DNA of 64,000 nucleotides from Sphingomonas alpina (GTDB lineage Bacteria; Pseudomonadota; Alphaproteobacteria; Sphingomonadales; Sphingomonadaceae): NCBI RefSeq assembly GCF_014490665.1, contig NZ_CP061038.1, positions 806,001 to 870,000 of the forward strand, read 5' to 3'. Shown piece by piece: positions 16,433 to 25,885 of this stretch (position 1 is its first letter; each line of letters starts with the position of its first letter). The notes under the pieces were generated by a model. It saw only the letters and a program-made list of their open reading frames with translations, ran no database searches and was not told where the DNA came from. The position numbers and the translations under genes were made by a program.

Positions 16433-19000
16433 CTAGTTCCACAGGACAACCACAGCATTGTAGGTCATGTGCAGCAATATTGCCGGTGCCAATCGCCCCG
16501 ATCGCTTGAACAATATGCAATTTGCAGCGCCAAGCATTGCCACTGGCATCCATGATATCGTCGGGTGATAAATCGCAAAGAACGCCGCGGCCGCGACAAC
16601 TGCCCTCCATCCGCCCCATTGCCGGTCGAGCGTCCTGAAGACCAATCCGCGAAACAGATATTCCTCGGCGAAGGGGGCAAACGCAATCGCCATAACCGCA
16701 TAGGCGGCGCCCATACCCGGAACGCTCTGCATCTGCTGTTCAGAGACGTGGATCATCTCCGCGACCGAAGGAATGAGCTGGATCGCCATCAGATAGGCAT
16801 GTGCGAGCAGCGCCAGCAGAATTCCCCCACCAGCGCCGATAAAAAGCCAGCGAATCTGATGGCGATCAGCCGCAAGATAGCGACGCGCCCAAGATTCCTT
16901 TGCGTCGGGATCGGGCTCGTCTTCGCGCCAGCACCAAATCCGTGCCGGAGAAACTCCGCGTCCGGAAAGGAAGCTGGATACGCCGACCGATACGCACAGC
17001 GCACACACCGCATAGCCGATACCTTGCGCCAGTCCCAGACTATCCTTGCCGCCAATGACATATACGAGCCCGGTGACCAGCGCTGCACATTCGATCAATA
17101 TGCTGATCGAGACCATGGCATGCATGAGCGTTGGCGGTTCGGGCAGCTGCTCCGACCAGGGATCGTAGAGATAGGGAAGCCGGGCACGCAGATCCTCCCA
17201 CATCGCCGCTGCCGTTATCCATGAATAAACAATGCCGACGATCGCCAGATTCCACTGCTGAGTGCAGATGCCGATGGCGAAGGTGAGCATCCCGAGCTGC
17301 GCTGCCCAGCGGCGCCCTGAAGAGATCTTCGTCGCCTCGCCGGATTCGGAAACGACAGTGACCAGGGTGACGGACTTTTCCGCCATGCTGCGTGCGAAGA
17401 AGAACCAGCCGACCGCGACCAGCGCAACCTTCCACGCGTCAAGCGGGAACAGCCAGCAAGCGGCCAGCAGCACCGCTGCCACCAATGCCGAAGAAATCAG
17501 TGACCACAGCCAAGCCTTTGCCTTCAGCACGCTCTCCAGGCCGCGCGGCCATGTCAGCGCGATCCATAGCGCCGAACCCTCGGACACCAGCGACTTTGGC
17601 CCGAGCACCCACAGGAAATAGGTACCGAAAAGGATCGCCGCACCGCTCAGGTAATTCCAGGAATCCCGCGCGTGCTCCAGGATGAGTCGGAAGTTGAAGA
17701 GCTGGAAACCGGCGACGGTAATCGGGATCAATATTGCCTGCACGATCGCGCTGCGATCGCGAACGAACCAGAGATATTCTTTCCTGAAGAGCGGTTCGCG
17801 GCCGAAGCTGGCCTTGCGCTTCCGGCGGCGCGGAAGCGTGTCGGAGGCAAAGGCGCCCGCCAGTCCATTTCGCACCGACCTGGCACTGAAGATTACCGCC
17901 GCAGCAATCATCACCGCGCTGGCCGCCCAGCAGAAAAGCAATCCTCTCAGCAAAGAGAATGCGCCGTTCTCACCAAGACCCAGGAACAGCCCCAGCAAGG
18001 GCCAGGGCGCAATCGCCGCCTGATCGATCCAGTGGGCAAATGCCGGGATGATGTGTGGAATTACCGCCACACCTATAAAGGTGGCGACCATGGACGCGTA
18101 GCCGAACCAGCTCAGCATCCCGATCACGGCGCCGCGATTCCTCGGCGCTAGTCGCAGGATGGCCCCGATTTCCAGCGCCTTGCCGACACAGGCAGCAGCC
18201 ACGGTCACGGGAATCCCGATCAAAAAGGTAGCGGCAATTCCGGTGAGCGGATCATGCGACGCCCCGTAGAGAATTCCGACGAAAACCGGTGCGGCCCAGT
18301 AAGAGGGGTTCGCGAAAAGAGGTGAGAGCATTTCCGCAAAGAACACTGCGCCGGCGCCGACCGGGTGGCTCAATAGCCACTCCCACATCGGATGCCGTCG
18401 GCGTTGCAGATCCAGTTCCAGCCCATCGCCCTGGCAGATCAGCATCGCCAGCCACCACAGCAACAGGATCGAGCCGAGCACCGCCGCGGCGTGACCCGAA
18501 CTGGCGAGCCCCGGCATCCCACGCTCTCGATCTGCGCGCGAGATCAGATTTCGACTGCCCGAGGTGGCGACCGTATAGCGAAGCTGTCGTTCGATCCTCG
18601 CTGCATCGCCGCCGGATCGCTCGGCAATATCCTTCGCTTCCTCATAGCAAGCTGTCCTGAACGCATCCTTGCCTTGCAGCGAAGCGTCGGGCGCCTTCTC
18701 CACGTCCTGCACTTGTTCGAGGAACCAGCTGCGGACGACGAGCTTGCCCTGGTGCTCGGCCTCGAGTTGCTGGCCAGCCCTTACGGTGGCGATGACGGCG
18801 AAGGCTGCGGCACCGTGGAGAAATGCCATCATGCCGATGGCGGCAATCGTGGCGAGCTTCCCCCAGTCGATCGCACCCTCGCCACTGCGATTGTTCAGCA
18901 ACTGCTGCTGCCGCTCCCGGCGCCCTTTCGAACGTCGCCGCGATGCGATTAACAGCAGGCCGACAGTCCTCCAAAACCCGATTGCGGACGCGCTCGTCAT
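16433..19000 (-). CDS. ABC-2-type permease fused to a CPBP (CAAX/ABI-type) membrane protease
   Basis: 855 residues. The first ~600 form an exporter-like membrane part with an early transmembrane segment, a periplasmic loop of about 100 residues (residues ~75-170) and many later helices. The C-terminal ~200 residues are a CPBP domain with the full metal-protease signature: EEYLFR (EExxxR), FAIYH (FxxxH) and HMTYN (HxxxN). CPBP proteins process prenylated or peptide substrates or give bacteriocin immunity. The ATG overlaps the stop of the upstream ATPase (ATGA), so the pair works as one transporter. It resembles NatAB-type exporters with attached protease. It lies 2 kb from the lanthipeptide genes, but whether it exports that peptide is open. 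Confidence 0.8.
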   Translation of the reverse strand: MTSASAIGFWRTVGLLLIASRRRSKGRRERQQQLLNNRSGEGAIDWGKLATIAAIGMMAFLHGAAAFAVIATVRAGQQLEAEHQGKLVVRSWFLEQVQDVEKAPDASLQGKDAFRTACYEEAKDIAERSGGDAARIERQLRYTVATSGSRNLISRADRERGMPGLASSGHAAAVLGSILLLWWLAMLICQGDGLELDLQRRRHPMWEWLLSHPVGAGAVFFAEMLSPLFANPSYWAAPVFVGILYGASHDPLTGIAATFLIGIPVTVAAACVGKALEIGAILRLAPRNRGAVIGMLSWFGYASMVATFIGVAVIPHIIPAFAHWIDQAAIAPWPLLGLFLGLGENGAFSLLRGLLFCWAASAVMIAAAVIFSARSVRNGLAGAFASDTLPRRRKRKASFGREPLFRKEYLWFVRDRSAIVQAILIPITVAGFQLFNFRLILEHARDSWNYLSGAAILFGTYFLWVLGPKSLVSEGSALWIALTWPRGLESVLKAKAWLWSLISSALVAAVLLAACWLFPLDAWKVALVAVGWFFFARSMAEKSVTLVTVVSESGEATKISSGRRWAAQLGMLTFAIGICTQQWNLAIVGIVYSWITAAAMWEDLRARLPYLYDPWSEQLPEPPTLMHAMVSISILIECAALVTGLVYVIGGKDSLGLAQGIGYAVCALCVSVGVSSFLSGRGVSPARIWCWREDEPDPDAKESWARRYLAADRHQIRWLFIGAGGGILLALLAHAYLMAIQLIPSVAEMIHVSEQQMQSVPGMGAAYAVMAIAFAPFAEEYLFRGLVFRTLDRQWGGWRAVVAAAAFFAIYHPTISWMPVAMLGAANCILFKRSGRLAPAILLHMTYNAVVVLWN

Positions 19001-19743
19001 GCCTGTTGCGGTCTCGCCGTCAATTTCAAGAACAGCGATTCCAGGCTGGCTTCCCCGTAGCGTTCCTGCAACTCTGCCAGCGGTCCCTGTGCAATCACCG
19101 CGCCATCGTTGATGATCACGGCATGCGAACAGAGCCGGGTCACGTGATCCATCAGATGAGTCGAGAACAATATCGTCGTCCCGCTGCCGGCGGCTTCCTG
19201 GATCAACTCATAAAATAGGTGCGTCGATTCGACATCAAGCCCATTCGTCGGCTCGTCCAGCACCAGCAAGCGCGGCCCATGCAACATGGCCAGCAGTAAA
19301 CCCAGCTTCTTCTTCATGCCGCGGGAGAAATCCTCGGCGTAGTTGTCGAGATCGTCGGCCAGCCGAAGCCGCCGTGCCAGTGCCTCAGCCCACTCCATCG
19401 TCGAATCGATATCGAGCCCATGCATCCCGGCGCTCAATTCCAGCAATTCGCGCGCCGACAGGTAAGAATAAAATACCGGTTCGTCAGGCAAGAAGCCGAT
19501 CAGGCGCTTTGTCGCGACACGGTCTTCGAAGGCATCGAGCCCGGCAACCTGAAGAACGCCCGATGTCGCCTTGAGGATTCCCATCAAAAGGCGAAATAGA
19601 GTTGTTTTTCCGGCGCCGTTCGGCCCCAACAACCCGCAAATCTGACCAGCGGGGATTTCGAACGAGATACCGTTTAGCGCGAGTTTATCGCCAAAGGTCT
19701 TTGTAGCCTCATCAATAAAGACAAGTAACTTGTCATCCGGCAT
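18997..19743 (-). CDS. ABC transporter ATP-binding protein
   Basis: 248 residues from the ATG giving MPDDKLLVFIDEATKTF; an in-frame ATG at 19851 would add 36 residues (including RRRNRWIDRLPWGCDL) of doubtful value. Walker A is GPNGAGKT, the Q-loop is replaced by a GFLPDEPVFY segment, the signature is the unusual FSRGMKKKL, and Walker B is LLVLDEPTNGLD with a following H-loop (FSTHLMDH). This matches the CcmA/NatA type of exporter ATPases. It is coupled to the permease-protease gene by a four-base overlap and probably powers it. Confidence 0.9.
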   Translation of the reverse strand: MPDDKLLVFIDEATKTFGDKLALNGISFEIPAGQICGLLGPNGAGKTTLFRLLMGILKATSGVLQVAGLDAFEDRVATKRLIGFLPDEPVFYSYLSARELLELSAGMHGLDIDSTMEWAEALARRLRLADDLDNYAEDFSRGMKKKLGLLLAMLHGPRLLVLDEPTNGLDVESTHLFYELIQEAAGSGTTILFSTHLMDHVTRLCSHAVIINDGAVIAQGPLAELQERYGEASLESLFLKLTARPQQA

Positions 19744-19847
19744 ATAGGCTCTTTCGTACAAAGCAGCTAAGTCACATCCCCATGGCAGGCGGTCAATCCA
19801 GCGATTGCGACGACGCCAGCGTGCGTCCGCCAGCGGGTTGCCAGCAG

Positions 19848-20105
19848 TCATTCCGACGCCCGGTTAGCGGATATCTGCTTCCACAATTCTACCACCGAAA
19901 GTTTCCTGACGGCTAACGGCCAATTCCGGCGATCAAATTCACTTGCGGATGAGCTCAAGGCAGCTGCCAATCGCGAGCGACTCGATACCATATGTCCGAA
20001 ATTGGCGTTCTCGGTCGGCAGATGAGAGCAACGCATCTCAACGTCAATAATGCTGAAAATCAATACCTTACCAAGTGGGCTGCGCGTGCGATTTTGGCGC
20101 GGCAT
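19848..20105 (-). CDS. Short ORF upstream of the ABC ATPase, doubtful
   Basis: 85 codons ending with a TGA that overlaps the earliest possible ATPase start at 19851. The C-terminal half (EFDRRNWPLAVRKLSVVELW) reads like protein, the N-terminal half does not. No domain is recognised and no ribosome site is convincing. It could be a small gene of the transporter operon or noise; nothing else is seen between the ATPase and tRNA-Leu. Confidence 0.25.
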   Translation of the reverse strand: MPRQNRTRSPLGKVLIFSIIDVEMRCSHLPTENANFGHMVSSRSRLAAALSSSASEFDRRNWPLAVRKLSVVELWKQISANRASE

Positions 20106-20146
20106 TGCCCATGGTCAGAATAAAATACAGCGATATCAGCTTCTTG

Positions 20147-20229
20147 TGGTGCGGACGGCGGGACTCGAACCCGCACTCCGAAGAGGGAGATTTTAAGTCT
20201 CCTGCGTCTACCGATTTCGCCACGTCCGC
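20147..20229 (-). tRNA. tRNA-Leu (anticodon UAA)
   Basis: A complete cloverleaf on the minus strand: acceptor GCGGACG pairing with CGTCCGC, D arm, anticodon stem GGAGA/TCTCC with loop CTTAAAA (anticodon TAA), a class II variable arm (CTCTTCGGAG), T arm GCGGGTTCGAGTCCCGC, discriminator A and an encoded CCA. The long variable arm confirms leucine. Confidence 0.96.
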
Positions 20230-20286
20230 GACCGACGCCGTGGTGGCGCGGACGAAGTACTCCGTCAACTCTTCAAAACCGACCGC

Positions 20287-20565
20287 TCACACGTTGAGAC
20301 GTGCGCGCATTTCCTTGCCGGGCTTGAAATAGGGCACGCGCTTGGCGACCACGTCGACGGTTTCGCCGGTGCGTGGGTTGCGGCCGGTGCGCGCGTCGCG
20401 AGCGCGGGTGGAGAAAGCGCCGAAGCCGCGGAGCTCGACCCGGCCATCAGCGGCAAGGCGGCGCGAAATCTCATCGAAGAAGGTGCTGACGATCGCCTCG
20501 ATGTCGCGCAACGCGAGATCGGGATTGTCCTGGGCCAGCATGTCGACAAGCTCGGATCGGATCAT
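20287..20565 (-). CDS. ihfB: Integration host factor subunit beta
   Basis: 92 residues of the HU/IHF fold. The start [11 protein letters not shown] fits the family, and the DNA-binding arm contains the [10 protein letters not shown] segment and [11 protein letters not shown] with the intercalating proline motif GRNPRTG, followed by [14 protein letters not shown] bends DNA as an alpha-beta heterodimer and helps recombination, replication and transcription. It follows rpsA on the same strand, the standard proteobacterial order. An upstream in-frame extension without a good ribosome site was discarded. Confidence 0.95.
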   Translation of the reverse strand: MIRSELVDMLAQDNPDLALRDIEAIVSTFFDEISRRLAADGRVELRGFGAFSTRARDARTGRNPRTGETVDVVAKRVPYFKPGKEMRARLNV

Positions 20566-20762
20566 GGCGTGTTCATTCCCCTCTCGATCGCGGACCGCGC
20601 CGCAAAAGGCAGCGCGCGACGGACCCGGATCAATCATCCCCGGAGGGACGTCTGCGAAACGATATACTGATCTGTGTCAAACCGATAGGACCGATACGAC
20701 ACTAACACTCAAAACGGGTAGGGCGGGAGGCGAAAAATCGCGCTCCCGCCCGCGCCGATATC

Positions 20763-22503
20763 TTACTTCTTGTTCTCGCCGCTCTGCGCCTTGAGCGCCG
20801 CGCCGAGAATGTCGCCCAGCGACGCGCCCGGAGTCGGACGAGCCATACTGCGCCACGGCCTGCTTCTCTTCGGAGATCTGCATCGCCTTGATCGAGAAGG
20901 TCGGCTTCTTCGAACGATCGAAGCCGGTGACCATCGCGTCGAACTTCTGCGCGACCTGGAAACGCTCCGGACGCTGCTCGTCACGATCGCGGCCGAGATC
21001 GGTGCGCTTGATGAAGCCGGTCGCGCCATCGTCGCCGACCTGAACTTCAAGGCCCGCATCGCGGACTTCGAGCACGGTGACGGTGACGATCGCGTTCTTG
21101 TTGAGGCCGCCCGAACCGCCGCCGCTCGCAGCGGCAGCGCCGCCGGTCGCGCCGACCGCGGGTGCGCCGCGCTCGAGCTGCTTCATGCCGAGCGAGATAC
21201 GCTCCTTCTCGGCGTCGATGTCGAGCACGACGGCCTGGACCGTCTCGCCCTTGCGGTGCAGGTTGAGGGCGTCCTCACCCGACACGCCCCAGGCGATGTC
21301 CGACATGTGGACCATGCCGTCGACATCGTTGTCGAGGCCGATGAACAGGCCGAATTCGGTCGCGTTCTTGACTTCGCCTTCGACGGTCGAACCGATCGGG
21401 TGCGCCTCGGCAAAGGCTTCCCAAGGATTGGCCTGAGCCTGCTTGAGGCCGAGCGAGATGCGGCGCTTCTCGGGATCGACCTCGAGCACGATGACATCGA
21501 CTTCCTGCGAGGTCGAAACGATCTTGCCCGGATGGACGTTCTTCTTGGTCCAGCTCATTTCCGACACGTGAACCAGGCCTTCGATGCCCGCTTCCAGTTC
21601 GACGAATGCGCCGTACTCGGTGATGTTGGTCACGCGGCCCGACAGCTTGGCGCCGACCGGATACTTGACCATCGCGCCTTCCCACGGATCGCTCTCGAGC
21701 TGCTTCATGCCGAGCGAGATGCGCTGCGTGTCCTTGTTGATGCGGATGATCTGCACCTTCACGGTGTCGCCGATGTTCAGCACTTCGCTCGGGTGACCGA
21801 CGCGCTTGTAGCTGAGGTCGGTGACGTGCAGCAGGCCGTCAATGCCGCCGAGATCAACGAACGCACCATAATCGGTGATGTTCTTGACCACGCCGTCGAT
21901 GATCTGGCCTTCCGCGAGGCTCAGGATCAGGCCCGAACGCTGTTCTGCGCGAGTCTCTTCGAGGATTGCGCGGCGCGACACGACGATGTTGCCGCGCTTG
22001 CGGTCCATCTTCAGGATCTGGAACGGCTGCGGGATGTCCATCAGCGGGGTCACGTCGCGGACCGGGCGGATATCGACCTGCGAACCGGGCAGGAACGCCA
22101 CGGCGCCGTTCAGGTCGACGGTGAAGCCACCCTTGACGCGGCCGAAGATCGTGCCCTCGACGCGTGCGGTCTTGGCGAATTCGGTTTCCAGCTTGTCCCA
22201 GGCGGCTTCGCGGCGTGCGCGGTCGCGCGACAGCATCGCTTCGCCATGGACGTTCTCGACGCGGTCGACATAGACTTCGACTTCGTCACCGATCTTCAGA
22301 TCGGCCTTCTGGCCCGGCGCTGCGAATTCGCGCAGCGGCACGCGGCCTTCCGACTTCAGGCCGACGTCGATGACGGCGAGGTCGTTTTCAATTCCGGTAA
22401 CGGTGCCCTTGACGACGCGGCCTTCGAAGCTGTCGGCGGCGCCGAGCGTTTCTTCGAGCATGGCGGCGAAATCGTCGCGGGTTGGATGTGCCTGAGTGGC
22501 CAT
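20763..22503 (-). CDS. rpsA: 30S ribosomal protein S1 (C-terminal one-base frameshift in the assembly)
   Basis: Six S1/OB-fold repeats are visible, with signatures such as GIENDLAVIDVGLKSEGRVP, DYGAFVDLGGIDGLLHVTD, EYGAFVELEAGIEGLVHVSE and EFGLFIGLDNDVDGMVHMSD. S1 unwinds and loads mRNA on the 30S subunit. After QYGSSDSG the raw frame runs on into a basic tail to 20677, but the expected C-terminus ASLGDILGAALKAQ then GENKK occurs one frame over and stops at 20763. Removing one base from the GGGC around 20826-20829 joins them into 579 residues. Because S1 is essential and similar breaks recur in this window, this is read as a sequence error. Start ATG at 22503 gives MATQAHPTRDDF. Confidence 0.9.
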
Positions 22504-22831
22504 AAGATATGGTCGTCCTAGTTCAGTTTCCGGCCAGCCGGTTGTTTCCGGCGGTCTTGGCCAAAACGCCGCGACAGCCGAATACCGGCGCGGCATCCGT
22601 TCGGGCGGGCACAGGAGGATCTAGACGCGTTGAAATGCGAAAAGGGCGCGAGAGCATGACTCCGCGCCTTACCTCCGTGAGCATCGCTCGCCGGACGGAC
22701 GCGCACATAGCGCCACAAGGGCAGATTGGCAAGATCGCGCAGGAGAGCACACGGTGGGGCGCCCCGGGGGATCGGCGGGGCGTCCGGCAAGTCTTCAGTC
22801 GTGCCCGAGTCAGCCCCCAGTGAGCCCCGAG
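22504..22831. other. rpsA leader and promoter region, no gene
   Basis: 328 bases between the cmk stop and the rpsA start. Just after the cmk stop, TGACTCGGG occurs twice, and a CGCCCCG...CGGGGCG stem follows around 22763-22790 that could be a weak terminator. No convincing ORF, and no S1-type autoregulatory structure could be identified by eye. Confidence 0.4.
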
Positions 22832-23490
22832 TCAGCTATGCGCTGCGTTTTCCGCTTTCAGGCTGACCTGGCGTTCGACCAGTTCGATTGCGCGCTTGAT
22901 CGCAGCTTCAATCGACAGGAAGCTGGTGTCGAGCAGAGCCGCGTCATTGGCCGGTACCATTGGCGCTGCGGCGCGCATCGAATCGCGCAGGTCGCGGGCG
23001 CGGATATCGGCCAGGACCCGGTCAATGCTGACCGAGGAGCCGCGCTCGCGCAATTCGACATGACGCCGCCGGGCGCGGATCGTCGGCGTGGCGCGAACGA
23101 ACAGCTTGGCGCTGGCATCTGGCGCGATCACCGTGCCGATGTCGCGACCGTCGAGCACCGCCCCCCGGACTGGCGGGCAAATCGCCGCTGCCGATGCAGC
23201 AGCGCGGCGCGGACCAGCGGGTGGACGGAGACGATCGAGGCAAGCTTGCCGACCTCGTCCGAGCGCAGCACGTCGTCGTCGAGCAGATGATCGTCGAAAT
23301 CGCACGCGGCGACCGCATCGGCCTCTTTCTCGGGGTCAAGCTCGAGGCGACGGACATTCTCGCCGACTGCACGGTAGAGCAGGCCGGTATCGAGATAAGG
23401 CAGGCGATAATGCTTCGCCAGCGCACGGGCGATGGTGCCCTTGCCCGATGCGGCGGGGCCGTCGACGGCAATGATCAATGGTCTGGTCAC
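22832..23490 (-). CDS. cmk: Cytidylate kinase (one-base frameshift in the assembly)
   Basis: Phosphorylates CMP and dCMP with ATP. The N-terminal half has the P-loop DGPAASGKGT and LPYLDTGLLYRAVG; the C-terminal half, in another frame, has AVLDGRDIGTVIAPDA, the ATPTIRARRRH lid arginines and a normal C-terminus. The halves join if one G is added to the run of six (plus-strand C 23161-23166), restoring the usual PGG/SGGAVLDGRD junction and a ~219-residue enzyme. The start is a GTG overlapping the aroA stop (GTGA). A real knockout of this gene would be costly, so an error in the sequence is the better explanation. Confidence 0.88.
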
Positions 23491-24821
23491 AGCGCCTGCT
23501 TTCTTAATTCGTCAAGCGTCTGGAAGAACATAGGATAGCTTGTTGCGACTGGCGAGACATCATCGATGGTCACGCTGCGCGTCGAGACCAGGCCGGCCAC
23601 GGTCATGCTCATCGCGATGCGGTGATCGAGCAGCGAGGCGATCGTGCCGCCGCCGGGAAGCGGCGCGCCGCCGCTTCCCTGGATCGCCAGGCCGTCCTCG
23701 AATTCCTCGGTCTCCACGCCGATCGCGCCGAGTGCAGCAGCCATGGCGGCGATGCGATCCGATTCCTTGACGCGAAGCTCATGCGCGCCGCGCGCCACGG
23801 TGCGCCCGGTCGCGCAGGCGGCGGCGACGAACAGCACAGGATATTCGTCGATCATGCTCGGCGCGAGATCGGCGGGCACCTCGATCGCGCTCAGCGCAGC
23901 GTGGCGGACGCGCAGGTCGGCGACCGGCTCGCCCCCCACGGTGCGGGCGTTTTCTTCGGTGATGTCGGCGCCCATCAGGCGCAGTGCCGTGAAAATGCCG
24001 GCGCGAGTCGGGTTCAGCCCGACATTGGCGACCACTATGTCCGATCCCGGCACGATCGACGCCGCCACCACCCAGAAAGCGGCGGAGGAGGGGTCGCCGG
24101 GGACCACGATCTGCTGTGGCTTGAGTTCGGCCTCGCCGGCCAGCGAGATGATCCGGCCCTCGGTCGTTTCCTCGACGGTCAGGTCGGCGCCGAACCCGGC
24201 CAGCATTCGTTCGCTATGGTCGCGCGTCGCGACCGGCTCGATCACCCGCGTGATGCCCGGCGTGTTGAGCCCCGCGAGCAGGATCGCCGACTTCACCTGC
24301 GCCGAGGCGACGGGGAGCGTGTAGCGGATCGGCACTGCCGGGTTCATGCCCCGCACCATCAGCGGCAGGCGTCCGCCGGGGCTGGCGGTGATGTCCGCGC
24401 CCATTGTCGACAGCGGCTCGATCACGCGCGCCATCGGCCGTGCCGACAGCGAGGCGTCGCCGGTGAAGGTGACGGTGATGCCATGGCTGGAGACCAGACC
24501 CATCAACAGCCGGGTCGACGTACCCGAATTACCCATGTCGAGCGCCTGTTCGGGCTGCAGCAGTCCGCCGACACCGACGCCGTTTACCGTCCAGATGCCG
24601 TCATCGCCACGTACGATATCCGCGCCCATCGCGCGCATCGCGGCGGCGGTGGCGAGCACATCCTCGCCCTCGAGCAGCCCCTCGATGCGGCTTTCGCCGA
24701 CCGCCAGCGCCGACAGCATCAGCGCGCGATGGCTGATCGACTTGTCGCCGGGCACGGTGAGTCGGCCGGCGAGCGGGCCGGTGTGAGCGATTTCGAGCGG
24801 GCGGGGGCTTGCATGCGACAT
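23487..24821 (-). CDS. aroA: 3-phosphoshikimate 1-carboxyvinyltransferase (EPSP synthase)
   Basis: 444 residues. Joins shikimate-3-phosphate and phosphoenolpyruvate in aromatic amino-acid synthesis. Substrate-binding motifs include VPGDKSISHRALM near residue 24, GNSGTSTRLLMG near 98, and LRVKESDRIAAMA near the C-terminus. Overall signature (LLEGEDVLATAAAMRAMGA) is that of the alphaproteobacterial class II group. The Gly in the GNSGTS loop, which is Ala in the known tolerant CP4 enzyme, is retained. First gene of the aroA-cmk-rpsA-ihfB block and overlapping cmk by four bases. Confidence 0.95.
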   Translation of the reverse strand: MSHASPRPLEIAHTGPLAGRLTVPGDKSISHRALMLSALAVGESRIEGLLEGEDVLATAAAMRAMGADIVRGDDGIWTVNGVGVGGLLQPEQALDMGNSGTSTRLLMGLVSSHGITVTFTGDASLSARPMARVIEPLSTMGADITASPGGRLPLMVRGMNPAVPIRYTLPVASAQVKSAILLAGLNTPGITRVIEPVATRDHSERMLAGFGADLTVEETTEGRIISLAGEAELKPQQIVVPGDPSSAAFWVVAASIVPGSDIVVANVGLNPTRAGIFTALRLMGADITEENARTVGGEPVADLRVRHAALSAIEVPADLAPSMIDEYPVLFVAAACATGRTVARGAHELRVKESDRIAAMAAALGAIGVETEEFEDGLAIQGSGGAPLPGGGTIASLLDHRIAMSMTVAGLVSTRSVTIDDVSPVATSYPMFFQTLDELRKQAL

Positions 24822-24964
24822 TAGGGCGGCGCTTTGACAGTGCGCTTGCGCTATGGCAAGGCGCGCCCCACTTTGCGGGCTACCCTCGAAAGAGGAACCT
24901 CAAACCCAGCTTACCCTCGCAAGAGGGCTGCATTCAAAATAGTCTTGAAAGGTCTAGTCGGCAC

Positions 24965-25282
24965 ATGATCAAGCCGGAATGGGGCACGAAGCGATCGTGT
25001 CCGAAATGCGCCACCCGTTTCTACGACCTCGGCAACGAGGATCCGGTCACCTGCATCGAATGCGGTTCGACCTGGAATCCAGAGCCGATTCTGAAGTCGA
25101 AGCAGCCATTGCCGTTCGACGCGCCCAAGCCTGAACTCATCAAGAAGGACGACGATCTCGCCGGCGACGACGAGGATCTGGACACCGGTGAAGACGAAGA
25201 GCCCTCGCCGGACGATGAAGTCGATCTCGGCGGCGACGACGATCTTGGCGTCGAGACGCCGGTCGACGAAGACGAGCATTGA
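24965..25282 (+). CDS. TIGR02300-family zinc-ribbon protein, acidic tail
   Basis: 105 residues. The N-terminal 35 residues form a zinc ribbon with two CxxC pairs (CPKC at 12-15 and CIEC) and the family motif RFYDLGNEDPVTC. The remaining half is very acidic, with repeated Asp/Glu runs. Function unknown; the family is typical of alphaproteobacteria. Divergent from aroA across 143 bases. Directly after its stop lies an array of 27-bp repeats. Confidence 0.88.
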   Translation: MIKPEWGTKRSCPKCATRFYDLGNEDPVTCIECGSTWNPEPILKSKQPLPFDAPKPELIKKDDDLAGDDEDLDTGEDEEPSPDDEVDLGGDDDLGVETPVDEDEH

Positions 25283-25283
25283 T

Positions 25284-25391
25284 CCAACCGACGAAGTCGG
25301 ATCTCTAAAACCAACCGACGAAGTCGGATCTCTAAAACCAACCGACGAAGTCGGATCTCTAAAACCAACCGACGAAGTCGGATCTCTAAAA
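25284..25391. repeat. Four perfect tandem copies of a 27-bp hairpin unit
   Basis: Units at 25284-25310, 25311-25337, 25338-25364 and 25365-25391 are identical. Each contains the small stem CCGAC-GAA-GTCGG followed by ATCTCTAAAA. The array starts one base after the stop codon of the zinc-ribbon gene. Zero divergence suggests a recent or actively varying array. There are no unique spacers, so it is not CRISPR. Confidence 0.95.
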
Positions 25392-25397
25392 TATGTC

Positions 25398-25425
25398 TGC
25401 CGGCCCGGAAATTTCCGGGTCGGCA
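25398..25425. repeat. Near-perfect 28-bp palindrome
   Basis: TGCCGGCCCGGAAA followed directly by its complement TTTCCGGGTCGGCA, with one mismatch. It sits just after the 27-bp array and before tRNA-Ala. It could act as a terminator for the zinc-ribbon transcript; there is no T tract on either side. Confidence 0.6.
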
Positions 25426-25521
25426 TGAAATTTTGATGTGGCATGGGTGATTCACCCGCTTGCCAACAAAGCGTCGCCCGTTTAGGGGCGACGTTCCCAG
25501 GGCCCAAGGGCCTGAACGGAT

Positions 25522-25597
25522 GGGGCCGTAGCTCAGCTGGGAGAGCGCTGCGATGGCATTGCAGAGGTCTGGGGTTCGATCCCCCACGGCTCCACCA
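25522..25597 (+). tRNA. tRNA-Ala (anticodon GGC)
   Basis: Cloverleaf with acceptor GGGGCCG/CGGCTCC, D arm AGCTCAGCTGGGAGAGC, anticodon stem-loop with GGC in the loop ATGGCAT, T arm TGGGGTTCGATCCCCCA, discriminator A and encoded CCA. Confidence 0.96.
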
Positions 25598-25885
25598 TTC
25601 CTTTCATAGCAATCGATATTGCTTAGCTGTCGGTTTGGCGTTGGAGTTTCCCCGCCAGTCGGCCACCTCCTCCGGGCCTGTCTTTTTTGCGTCTGCCAGC
25701 GATTGAATCCTGGTTTTCGAACGTGCTTTCAACGGGCTGCACGCGGGGCCGTCACACGGCGTGACGGCTTGCGGTCCAATCTCGTCCCTAACCCGGAATA
25801 TGGGCAACGCAGTCGGTTCGGATTGATCCGTCGAGACCGTCTGCTCCGCCTGTTCGATTCGTCACCTTCAGGCACATCAAAATAA
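25598..25885. other. Intergenic stretch, no gene seen
   Basis: Between tRNA-Ala and the epoxide hydrolase promoter. Open frames here lack ribosome sites and recognisable products. Confidence 0.5.

Noticed and set aside
20677-20762. Basic C-terminal extension of S1
   Set aside because: It appears only because of the one-base shift; the normal S1 C-terminus is present one frame over and stops at 20763.
25284-25391. Possible CRISPR array
   Set aside because: The 27-bp units are head-to-tail with no unique spacers and no cas genes are near.
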